Positions 20,561-27,460 of a stretch of DNA of 64,000 nucleotides are shown one piece after another. The notes beneath the pieces were generated by a model. It ran no database searches. It saw only the letters and a list, made by a program, of their open reading frames with translations, and was not told the DNA's origin. The position numbers and the translations under genes are program-made. The DNA comes from Cellulophaga tyrosinoxydans (GTDB lineage: Bacteria > Bacteroidota > Bacteroidia > Flavobacteriales > Flavobacteriaceae): contig NZ_FWXO01000001.1 in assembly GCF_900176415.1 (NCBI RefSeq), positions 11,162 to 75,161 on the forward strand, in the 5' to 3' direction. How positions within the stretch are numbered: position 1 is the first letter of the stretch; each line of letters begins with the position of its first letter.

Positions 20561-22252
20561 TTAATCTTCTATAGCATTATACTTTAGTTTAATTGCATCT
20601 AAATACCTGTATAACTGTTTTTTCACTACAGGGAATAGGAAGAACAATCCAACCATGTTAGGGAAAACCATTGCAAAAATCATTGCATCTGAGAAATCCC
20701 AAATAGATTTCATACTTGCTGCAGCACCAATTACTACGAAAGTCAAAAACAAAAATTTATAAACTAGATCTGCTGTTTTTCCTCTACCAAAAAGGAACTT
20801 CCAAGACTGTAAACCGTAATACGACCATGATATCATTGTAGACACTGCAAAAAGAACTACTGCAACCGTCAAGAAAATATTTGAATAAGGAATATATTCA
20901 TGAAAAGCTTTAGAAGTAATTCCAGATCCTTCATATGGAAGCCCATCAATAAAAACAACTCCAGAACCGTCTCCACCATATTCAAAGTAACCTCCAAAAT
21001 TAAAGATAATAATTACCAAAGCAGTCATTGTACAAATTATTACTGTATCAATAAAAGGCTCCAATAGCGCTACCAAACCTTCACTCGCAGAATATTTTGT
21101 TCGTACCGCTGAATGAGCAATAGACGCAGAACCTGCACCAGCTTCATTGGAGAACGCAGCTCTTTTAAAGCCTACAAGTAAAACACCAATTACACCTCCA
21201 ACTCCAAAAGCCTTGGGATTAAATGCCTCAGTTACTATAAGTGAAATAGCATCATCTAAGAGTGAAAAATTAATTGCCATTATATACAAACAAGCTAAAA
21301 TGTACAACAATGCCATAAATGGAACCACTTTTTCAGTAACCTGAGCGATCCTTTTAATACCACCGATTATAATGATCCCTACTAAAGTTGCTAGTACTAA
21401 ACCTATAATTGCACCTGCGGCAGTGCTTTCAAAATTAAATAATTGTTTAATAACTACGGTAGCCTGGTTAGATTGTGCAGCATTACCGCCACCGAAAGAA
21501 CCTCCAATACAGAATATTGAAAATATAACCGCTAATATCTTACCCAATGTTTTAAAACCTTTTTGCTTAAGACCTTTGCTTAAATAATACATTGGGCCAC
21601 CATAAATAGTTCCGTCTTTGCCAACATCTCTAAATTGCACTCCTAATGTACATTCCACAAATTTAGTAGACATACCTAATAGTCCACATATAATCATCCA
21701 AAAAGTTGCTCCTGGACCACCAAGTGCAATAGCAAGTGCCACACCAGCAATATTACCATTACCTACAGTACCTGAAACTGCAGTTGCCAAGGCCTGAAAA
21801 TGACTTACTTCACCATCTGAACTTTCATCTCTAATGGTATCTACTATATCGCCATCAATAGCTAAGTCAGAATTTACTAGTTCTTCAAGATGCTCCTCAA
21901 TATCTACATTGGTTAAATCTTTACCTTGAGCTATCCCATCTTCTCCATAAAGCTCTTTAGCTCCATGCTTTTCAATATCTTCATACTTTCCACGAACTGT
22001 ATTTATTGCTTTACCAAAATATTTAATATTTGGAAATCCAAAATATAAAGTAAAGAACAAAGCACTGGCAACCAATAAAACTAAAACAAATGGAATGTCT
22101 GGATCATGCCAGACATTAAAAAAGATAACATTAGAAAAGAAATCCGAAATTGGCTTAAAACCTTCATCAATTCTTTCATCTAAACCCTTTTCTTGAGCCG
22201 AGGAAATTATTGGAATTAAAATTGCAAAAATTGCAAGAAGTCTATGCTTCAT
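20561..22252 (-). CDS. Sodium/alanine symporter (AGCS family)
   Basis: The 563-residue membrane protein belongs to the alanine or glycine:cation symporter family, seen in FQALATAVSGTVGNGNIAGV, GPGATFWMIICGLLGMSTKF, GTIYGGPMYYL and the N-terminal-half LPPPK-region equivalents. It imports Ala or Gly with Na+ or H+. Two features are unusual against a typical member of about 450-500 residues. The first 19 residues (ending ISSAQ) resemble a cleavable signal peptide, and an acidic, hydrophilic stretch of about 65 residues lies between the first predicted membrane helix (about 54-72) and the family core. It is the first gene of a short minus-strand run with the HhH and acyl-CoA dehydrogenase genes. 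Confidence 0.93.
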   Translation of the reverse strand: MKHRLLAIFAILIPIISSAQEKGLDERIDEGFKPISDFFSNVIFFNVWHDPDIPFVLVLLVASALFFTLYFGFPNIKYFGKAINTVRGKYEDIEKHGAKELYGEDGIAQGKDLTNVDIEEHLEELVNSDLAIDGDIVDTIRDESSDGEVSHFQALATAVSGTVGNGNIAGVALAIALGGPGATFWMIICGLLGMSTKFVECTLGVQFRDVGKDGTIYGGPMYYLSKGLKQKGFKTLGKILAVIFSIFCIGGSFGGGNAAQSNQATVVIKQLFNFESTAAGAIIGLVLATLVGIIIIGGIKRIAQVTEKVVPFMALLYILACLYIMAINFSLLDDAISLIVTEAFNPKAFGVGGVIGVLLVGFKRAAFSNEAGAGSASIAHSAVRTKYSASEGLVALLEPFIDTVIICTMTALVIIIFNFGGYFEYGGDGSGVVFIDGLPYEGSGITSKAFHEYIPYSNIFLTVAVVLFAVSTMISWSYYGLQSWKFLFGRGKTADLVYKFLFLTFVVIGAAASMKSIWDFSDAMIFAMVFPNMVGLFFLFPVVKKQLYRYLDAIKLKYNAIED

Positions 22253-22343
22253 AATAAATAGTTATTTGTTTTTATAATTAGTCTAGTCGGTAGCAATATC
22301 CTAAAAAAAATCTAGGCAATCAAGGATAATCTTTTAAATATGA

Positions 22344-23351
22344 TTAAACGATATGAAACATCTGGTTTAATTTTCTTATTTGCTCTGGTCTGCCTAGCAC
22401 AATAACCTTACTTTTTGGTTGTAAAATTAAATCGGCCTCAGGGTTTATAATATAATTTCCATCTGGCTCAATATAGCCTATAATAGTACAACCTGTTCTA
22501 TTTCTTAAATCTAAATCTCTTATAGAATTACAATCTACTTGATCTGCAAAATCTTCTATTGCAACTTCTTCCAGATTGGTGGTATGTTCTCCCTCAACGG
22601 AAAGTTTATCCATGAAAGTAATTAAATCTGGCATTACAACTAAAGATGCCATATGGTCGCCTCCAATTTTATCTGGCATAATTACTTTATTGGCTCCAGC
22701 GAGTAATAACTTTTTTTGTGATGTAGCTAATGAAGCACGACTAATTATAAATAAATTTTTATTCATTTGTCTTGCAGATAACACTACAAATAAATTGGCT
22801 GCATCATCAGGCAAAGCAGTTATGAGGAACTTTGCTTTACTGATTCCTGCTTCGCTTAAAACCTCGTCATCATTAGCATCTCCTTCAACAAAAAGCAAAT
22901 CGTTTTGATATCTTTCTATAATCTCTTTTTCCTTTTCGATAATGACAAAAGGCTTTTTAAATGCTTTTAAACGTTCTGAAGCCTGAATTCCATTTCTACC
23001 AAAACCGCAAACAATTACATGATTTGAGAGACTATTAATTTGATTTTTCACTTTTTTCTTTTTTAATAATTGTAAAGAATTTCTTCCTAAAACATATTCT
23101 GTAATAACTGAAATCGCGTAAGCAAAAATAAAAACACTTGCTATTATTAAAAATACTGTAAATATTTTTGATCCTGCATCTAGTGGGCGTACTTCTGAAA
23201 AACCAACGGTAGTAACCGTAATTATGGTCATATAAAAAGCATCTACCCAATCATAATTAGATAAATACCTATATCCTAGCACTCCAATGACTAGAATAAA
23301 AACCATTAAAAATATAGCAAGATAAAATTTTGACCTAAATAATCTTAACAT
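22344..23351 (-). CDS. Potassium channel with RCK (TrkA-N/TrkA-C) domains
   Basis: The 335-residue protein has two membrane helices (about residues 9-27 and 62-85) around a pore loop with the selectivity sequence TVTTVGFSEV. A Rossmann RCK domain follows (VIVCGFGRNGIQA at about 112, then EGDANDDEVL), and a TrkA-C domain ends the protein (GCTIIGYIEPDGNYIINPEA, VIVLGRPEQI). This is the MthK-like layout in which ligand binding to the RCK ring gates K+ flow. The start is 3 bases after the PspC gene stop, so it is cotranscribed with PspC and DUF2851. Confidence 0.93.
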   Translation of the reverse strand: MLRLFRSKFYLAIFLMVFILVIGVLGYRYLSNYDWVDAFYMTIITVTTVGFSEVRPLDAGSKIFTVFLIIASVFIFAYAISVITEYVLGRNSLQLLKKKKVKNQINSLSNHVIVCGFGRNGIQASERLKAFKKPFVIIEKEKEIIERYQNDLLFVEGDANDDEVLSEAGISKAKFLITALPDDAANLFVVLSARQMNKNLFIISRASLATSQKKLLLAGANKVIMPDKIGGDHMASLVVMPDLITFMDKLSVEGEHTTNLEEVAIEDFADQVDCNSIRDLDLRNRTGCTIIGYIEPDGNYIINPEADLILQPKSKVIVLGRPEQIRKLNQMFHIV

Positions 23352-23354
23352 AGT

Positions 23355-23582
23355 TTATAAATCAAAAACAGAGGTTCTTTTAGTGTATAACAAATCTTTA
23401 ATTCTTAGCCAAAATGCCACAAACAAGTACAATGCAAATCCAAAACCCAAAGTAACAAAAGCCAGATATATAAAAGAGGTTCTCACCACTCTTGCTCTAA
23501 TTCCTAAACGTTCTGCAATTCTTCTACAAACTTCAAAACCGTGTTTTTGAAAAAAGTATAAAATTGAATAAAAAAAATTCAT
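23355..23582 (-). CDS. PspC domain membrane protein
   Basis: This 75-residue protein is a stand-alone PspC domain. It has RRIAERLGIRARVVRTSFIY followed by a hydrophobic segment and the YLFVAFWLRIKD tail. PspC proteins are inner-membrane proteins associated with envelope-stress signalling in proteobacteria. Nothing else of a phage-shock system is nearby. It lies between DUF2851 (10 bases upstream) and the potassium channel (3 bases downstream). Confidence 0.85.
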   Translation of the reverse strand: MNFFYSILYFFQKHGFEVCRRIAERLGIRARVVRTSFIYLAFVTLGFGFALYLFVAFWLRIKDLLYTKRTSVFDL

Positions 23583-23591
23583 GGTTTAAAA

Positions 23592-24872
23592 TTAGTTATT
23601 TCCTTTTAATAAACTATTACCAATAGCGCATTCCAAGCATTTATTTTTTGAACAGTATTCATTATACAATTGCAATATAGATTGACTCTCCGCGGCATTA
23701 AGAATTTTAATATTTAAGTTTTTATATTTTTCTACAATACTATTTTGCTCTGCCCCTATTTGTGTTGCAATGTAAACAATCTCATCATCTATCTGCTTGC
23801 CTAAATATTTAGCATAATTAAATTTTAATGGAAGAATAGTGTTAATAATCACTAAATCTGTAAACTTTTTTGAAAGTTTCTTTTCACTTTTTTTCGAGGT
23901 TTTTTCAAAATTAAAATGGGTATTCCAATACGAACTAGCCGAAACATTAAAAAGACTATAAATATCTTCTACTGATTTAGCCTCTATGAGTTTGCTAAAT
24001 AAATTATTATGTCTTGCATATACATTGGCGAATTGCGATAAACGAATTGTTGGAAAATTTGGAGGGCGCAGTTTAAAAAAACTTGGACATAACACTCCAG
24101 TATTATTTATCCCATATTTATGACTTAAATAGTCATATTCTTTTTTAAGAGAAAGATAATAAGCATCTAGCTTATCATCTTCCAATAATCCAGCGAGTCC
24201 AAATAGCAAACTCTCTAATTCATTCACATTTGCGCTTACTTTTCTAACAGTTGAAAATTTAAGTTGATGCGCAATACTTAAAAAGGAGTCCGCATTTATT
24301 TTAGAACCAAAATTTCTTAATAGCAGGGAAAAAAGCACTTGTTCCCAATCATTATTATACTTTTCTAATAACGTTACTACTAGTGCAGATTTCGACTCCA
24401 GTCGCTCAAAATACAAACGCTCTAACCAATTTTCAAAAATGAATTCGTCAATTTTGGCTAATTCACTTTCGCAATTAATAAATGTAATTGCTTTATTATT
24501 GAGTAAACTCTTATAGGATTCAACTAGCTCATGAGAAATGTAATTTTTTAGCTCTAATGTTGGAATCAACGAATTATCTCTTCTATACACAGAAACATCA
24601 TCATCCCAAACTACATGTAAAATTACATTATCATAATTAGCATCCATCTCATGACCATGAACATACCAATCAGAAGAGTTTACATGTATTTCCACATTTC
24701 CAGCCCAAAGCTGATCTTTAATTTTTAATCGTGCATTAAAAAAATCAGGACCAGCTAATTTGTTATGTGATCCTAAGCTAATGATTTCAATAGATTCATT
24801 AGTGGTGGTTTTTAAATCTGCTAGTTCTAGTTTTTTATATTTCCAGATAAAATGAAGAAAATCTTCGCGCAT
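23592..24872 (-). CDS. DUF2851 family protein
   Basis: The 426-residue cytosolic protein starts MREDFLHFIWKYKKLELADL and contains GPDFFNARLKI, WAGNVEIHVNSSDWYVHGH and a C-terminal Cys cluster (CSKNKCLECAIG). These match the Bacteroidota family DUF2851. The VEIHV and D/E-rich N-terminal region resembles nuclease-like beta sheets, but no activity is established. It is the first gene of the DUF2851-PspC-channel run. Confidence 0.85.
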   Translation of the reverse strand: MREDFLHFIWKYKKLELADLKTTTNESIEIISLGSHNKLAGPDFFNARLKIKDQLWAGNVEIHVNSSDWYVHGHEMDANYDNVILHVVWDDDVSVYRRDNSLIPTLELKNYISHELVESYKSLLNNKAITFINCESELAKIDEFIFENWLERLYFERLESKSALVVTLLEKYNNDWEQVLFSLLLRNFGSKINADSFLSIAHQLKFSTVRKVSANVNELESLLFGLAGLLEDDKLDAYYLSLKKEYDYLSHKYGINNTGVLCPSFFKLRPPNFPTIRLSQFANVYARHNNLFSKLIEAKSVEDIYSLFNVSASSYWNTHFNFEKTSKKSEKKLSKKFTDLVIINTILPLKFNYAKYLGKQIDDEIVYIATQIGAEQNSIVEKYKNLNIKILNAAESQSILQLYNEYCSKNKCLECAIGNSLLKGNN

Positions 24873-24902
24873 TCTAAATCATAATTAAAATGCTTAAGAT
24901 AC

Positions 24903-24951
24903 ATATTAAAAATAAAAAAGACTTTATTATCGAAAATTCGATAACAAAGTC
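24903..24951 (-). terminator. Intrinsic terminator of the rhodanese gene
   Basis: GACTTTATTATCGAA (24920-24934) pairs with TTCGATAACAAAGTC (24937-24951) with one mismatch and a 2-base gap. On the minus strand the hairpin is followed by TTTTTTATTTTTAA. It lies 32 bases after the rhodanese stop. Confidence 0.85.
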
Positions 24952-24983
24952 CCTATACTAAATAAGTAATTATGTATTAGAAA

Positions 24984-25295
24984 TTATTCTGCGATTTCGC
25001 CTTCCCAATTCATAAATCCACCTAATAAATTATACGCATTTTCAAAACCTGCATTATTCATAACTGCACAGGCCTGAGCACTACGTGCGCCAGAACGGCA
25101 ATACACGTAGTAGTTTTTAGTTTTATCTAATTTCTCTAATTCATCTAAAAAACCTTGTCCTAAATGAATGTCTATGTTCTTAGCATTAGGTATGTACCCA
25201 TTTTCTACCTCCTCTGGAGTTCGTACATCCAGTATAACTGCATTATCGTCATTCCCTAGTTGCGATACCCACTCGTCTTGATATAAATCTGCCAT
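24984..25295 (-). CDS. Single-domain rhodanese-like protein
   Basis: The 103-residue protein is a lone rhodanese domain with the active-site loop YCRSGARSAQA (catalytic Cys at about residue 66) and the substrate-fold segments VILDVRTPEEVENGYIPNA and LLGGFMNWEG. Such proteins transfer sulfane sulfur, as GlpE does. The 6-residue active loop is of the sulfurtransferase type rather than the 7-residue phosphatase type. No signal peptide is present. Confidence 0.93.
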   Translation of the reverse strand: MADLYQDEWVSQLGNDDNAVILDVRTPEEVENGYIPNAKNIDIHLGQGFLDELEKLDKTKNYYVYCRSGARSAQACAVMNNAGFENAYNLLGGFMNWEGEIAE

Positions 25296-25314
25296 TTTTT
25301 TAATATTTAGTTGT

Positions 25315-25322
25315 CAAAAATA
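25315..25322 (-). promoter_or_regulatory. Promoter -7 box of the rhodanese gene (TATTTTTG)
   Basis: The minus strand reads TATTTTTG, an exact TAnnTTTG match, 19 bases before the rhodanese ATG. No good -33 element was found. Confidence 0.5.
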
Positions 25323-25429
25323 ATGCTTTATTTCAATATTTCCTTGTGCTTCATTAAGAGTTTTTACGCAGTAGCTTTCACATTAATACTTTTAAAAACA
25401 TTCCATAGATGAGGCGTTCTGACTTAATC

Positions 25430-25451
25430 GTAAATATTAACAAATATTTAC
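25430..25451. promoter_or_regulatory. Perfect 9-bp inverted repeat upstream of marR
   Basis: GTAAATATT (25430-25438) and AATATTTAC (25443-25451) are perfect inverted arms with a 4-base spacer. The repeat lies 35 bases before the marR -7 box, where a regulator could control marR or the divergent rhodanese gene. Confidence 0.5.
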
Positions 25452-25485
25452 AACTTAGATTTCAGGTTAAAATAAAAAATAACTA

Positions 25486-25493
25486 TACATTTG
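25486..25493 (+). promoter_or_regulatory. Promoter -7 box of marR (TACATTTG)
   Basis: TACATTTG matches TAnnTTTG exactly and lies 22 bases before the marR ATG. A candidate operator (25498-25510) overlaps the expected transcription start. Confidence 0.6.
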
Positions 25494-25497
25494 TATA

Positions 25498-25510
25498 TAC
25501 AATTGTTGTA
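25498..25510. promoter_or_regulatory. Candidate MarR operator
   Basis: TACAATTGTTGTA is a palindrome with 5-bp arms TACAA/TTGTA and a 3-base centre. It covers the expected transcription start of marR, where binding of MarR would block its own operon. MarR-family autoregulation through such sites is common, but the assignment to this regulator is inferred. Confidence 0.5.
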
Positions 25511-25515
25511 TTGAC

Positions 25516-25962
25516 ATGAATGTTGAAAAAATCATAAAAACAGAAAAAGAAATTCCCTTAAAGCCAAGGACTTTAATTCATTTAAGCTTAGTGTGCAATA
25601 AAATGAATGAAATAACCACGGCTCAATTAAAACCCTTTGATGTGTCGTTACAACAATTTAATGTTTTAAGAATTTTACGTGGACAAAATGGAAAACCAGC
25701 GAATCTTAGTACACTAAACGAAAGAATGGTAACCAAAATGAGCAACACTACTAGGTTAGTAGATAAACTTATCACTAAAGGTTTTGTAGACAGGGTTACG
25801 TGTGAGAAAAATAGAAGAAAGGTTGATATAAATATAACAGCACTTGGCCAAAAAGCTCTTTTAGAAATGGATAATGCTATGAAAACTGCAGAAGAAGAAA
25901 TACTTAAAAATTTAACTGAACAAGACTTAATCCAAATGAATAATCTTTTGGATAAATTTTAA
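25516..25962 (+). CDS. MarR family transcriptional regulator
   Basis: The 148-residue protein has the MarR winged-helix fold, with the core LQQFNVLRILRGQNG, LSTLNERMVTKMSNTTRLVD (recognition helix) and the wing CEKNRRKVDINITALGQK. MarR proteins repress neighbouring genes until bound by small aromatic or oxidised ligands. The nitroreductase gene begins 8 bases after its stop and yceI follows, so the three form a probable autoregulated operon. Confidence 0.93.
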   Translation: MNVEKIIKTEKEIPLKPRTLIHLSLVCNKMNEITTAQLKPFDVSLQQFNVLRILRGQNGKPANLSTLNERMVTKMSNTTRLVDKLITKGFVDRVTCEKNRRKVDINITALGQKALLEMDNAMKTAEEEILKNLTEQDLIQMNNLLDKF

Positions 25963-25970
25963 TAATTCAC

Positions 25971-26603
25971 ATGAGTACATATATTAACAGTTTAAACTGG
26001 CGCTATGCCACCAAAAAATTTGATGCAACAAAAAAAGTGTCTAATAAAGATCTTGATACCATTTTAGAAGCGGCATCGTTAACCCCTACTTCATATGGTT
26101 TGCAGCCTTTTAAAATTATCGTGATTGAAAATCCTGAAATAAGAGAAAAATTAAAACCCTTTGCGTGGGGACAGTCTCAAATTACAGAAGCGTCGCATTT
26201 AATAGCTATTGTTAACTTTACCACTTTTGGAGATGAGTTAATAGATGACTATTTAGCTAACATTGGTGCAACTAGAGGAATACCTACTGAAGGTTTGAAG
26301 GGTTATGCAGATTTCATGAAATCTAAATTAACTCCTTTAAGTGATGATCAAAAAGCAATTTGGACTGCAAAACAAACTTATATTGCGTTAGGTAATATTC
26401 TTTCAGCAGCCGCTGAATTAAAAATAGATACTTGTCCAATGGAAGGTTTTGATGCCAACGAGTTTAACAATATTCTTGGTCTTACAGATAAAAACTTAAA
26501 CACTTCTGTGTTAATCTCTATTGGATATAGAGCAGAAGAAGACCAAACTCAGCATTACAAAAAGGTTAGAAAATCTAAAGAAAAATTAATTCAATACATA
26601 TAA
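25971..26603 (+). CDS. NAD(P)H-dependent nitroreductase family oxidoreductase
   Basis: The 210-residue protein is an FMN enzyme of the NfsB/nitroreductase family. The N-terminal NWRYATKKFD motif contacts FMN phosphate, and the conserved segments TPTSYGLQPFKIIVI, AKQTYIALGNILSAAAEL and CPMEGFD follow. These enzymes reduce quinones or nitro compounds with NAD(P)H. Position behind MarR suggests induction by such compounds. Confidence 0.93.
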   Translation: MSTYINSLNWRYATKKFDATKKVSNKDLDTILEAASLTPTSYGLQPFKIIVIENPEIREKLKPFAWGQSQITEASHLIAIVNFTTFGDELIDDYLANIGATRGIPTEGLKGYADFMKSKLTPLSDDQKAIWTAKQTYIALGNILSAAAELKIDTCPMEGFDANEFNNILGLTDKNLNTSVLISIGYRAEEDQTQHYKKVRKSKEKLIQYI

Positions 26604-26631
26604 ACAATTAACACTTTTAAAAATTACCATT

Positions 26632-27213
26632 ATGAAAAAAGGCACATTAAGTATAGTATTCGCTTTAGTATTTGGAGCAGCAGCTTCAGCAACAACACCT
26701 ATTGATGGTGAAAAAAAAGCCGTAAAAGTTAGCGAAAGCACAGTAACGTGGAAAGCCTACAAAGTAACTGGCTCACATACAGGAACTATTGCTCTTAAGG
26801 AAGGATCTTTAGTATTCGAAGGAGATAAATTAACTGGTGGTGAATTTGTTGTAGACATGACAACCATCAATACTACCGATTTAAAAGCAGGTGAAGGAAA
26901 AGAAAAATTAGATGGGCATTTAAATTCAGATGATTTTTTTAGTACTGCAACACATACTACATCAAAATTAGTTTTTACAAAAGTAAAAGCAACTGGTAAA
27001 AATTCTTACTCCGTGACTGGCGATCTTACCATAAAAGGTAAAACAGCTCCTGTAACTTTTGATGTTTCTGTATACGGAAGTAAAGCCACTGCTACTTTAA
27101 AGGTAGATAGAACTAAATATGACGTAAAATATGGTTCTGGAAGTTTCTTTGACAATTTAGGAGACAAAACGATCTATGACGAATTTGATTTAGTGGTAGA
27201 TTTACAATTTTAA
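26632..27213 (+). CDS. YceI family periplasmic protein
   Basis: The 193-residue protein has a cleavable signal peptide (about residues 1-20, ending AASA) and a YceI lipocalin-like barrel, seen in STVTWKAYKVTGSHTGTI, GGEFVVDMTTI, HLNSDDFF and VTGDLTIKGKTAPVTFDV. YceI proteins bind isoprenoid or other lipid-like molecules in the periplasm. It lies 28 bases after the nitroreductase gene and ends at the terminator near 27240, so it closes the MarR operon. Confidence 0.93.
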   Translation: MKKGTLSIVFALVFGAAASATTPIDGEKKAVKVSESTVTWKAYKVTGSHTGTIALKEGSLVFEGDKLTGGEFVVDMTTINTTDLKAGEGKEKLDGHLNSDDFFSTATHTTSKLVFTKVKATGKNSYSVTGDLTIKGKTAPVTFDVSVYGSKATATLKVDRTKYDVKYGSGSFFDNLGDKTIYDEFDLVVDLQF

Positions 27214-27237
27214 GCTAAGAAAAAGAAAATAATCACA

Positions 27238-27281
27238 AAACCTCACGAGCCTGTTATTTTGGCTTGTGGGGTTTATTTTTT
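27238..27281 (+). terminator. Intrinsic terminator after yceI
   Basis: The left arm around AAACCTCACGAGCC (27238-27251) pairs with GGCTTGTGGGGTTT (27261-27274) using two G-U pairs, and is followed by ATTTTTTT. It ends the MarR-nitroreductase-YceI unit and insulates the trp promoter. Confidence 0.85.
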
Positions 27282-27293
27282 TACAATTTCATG

Positions 27294-27324
27294 TTTGTAA
27301 TCTTAAAAATGATTTCTATCTTTG
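27294..27324 (+). promoter_or_regulatory. Promoter of the trp operon
   Basis: TTTG (27294-27297) is followed after 19 bases by TATCTTTG (27317-27324), matching the Bacteroidota consensus at every fixed position. The expected start of transcription falls within a few bases of the leader-peptide ATG at 27331, so the leader mRNA is almost leaderless. Confidence 0.85.
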
Positions 27325-27330
27325 AAGTCA

Positions 27331-27387
27331 ATGAAAAATTTAACTGTAAATACTTGGTGGTGGAATAACTTACGAGAAATCGCGTGA
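27331..27387 (+). CDS. trpL: trp operon leader peptide
   Basis: This small ORF encodes MKNLTVNTWWWNNLREIA followed by TGA. Three consecutive TGG codons (27355-27363) sit in the middle. It lies directly behind a consensus promoter, ahead of a terminator hairpin and trpE. Runs of Trp codons at this location are the hallmark of ribosome-mediated attenuation: with scarce charged tRNA-Trp the ribosome stalls there. No Shine-Dalgarno sequence is present, as usual in this phylum. Its coding nature is inferred from context and codon content. Confidence 0.88.
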   Translation: MKNLTVNTWWWNNLREIA

Positions 27388-27446
27388 GCAAAGCACCATT
27401 GTATTAAATTATATAAGGCTTGTCATCACGACAAGCCTTACTTATT
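27369..27446 (+). terminator. trp attenuator: anti-antiterminator, antiterminator and terminator
   Basis: The terminator is AAGGCTTGTC (27415-27424) paired with GACAAGCCTT (27430-27439), loop ATCAC, then ACTTATTTTAT. Upstream, CTTACG (27369-27374) can pair with CGTGAG (27383-27388). The latter region can instead pair with the terminator: CGTGA (27383-27387) with TCACG (27426-27430), and AAGC (27391-27394) with GCTT (27418-27421). A ribosome stalled at the Trp codons would mask 27369-27374 and favour this antiterminator, while one at the stop codon would mask 27383-27388 and allow termination. The pairings were derived by hand. The U-tract is weak. Confidence 0.8.
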
Positions 27447-27460
27447 TTATAGAAATAAAG

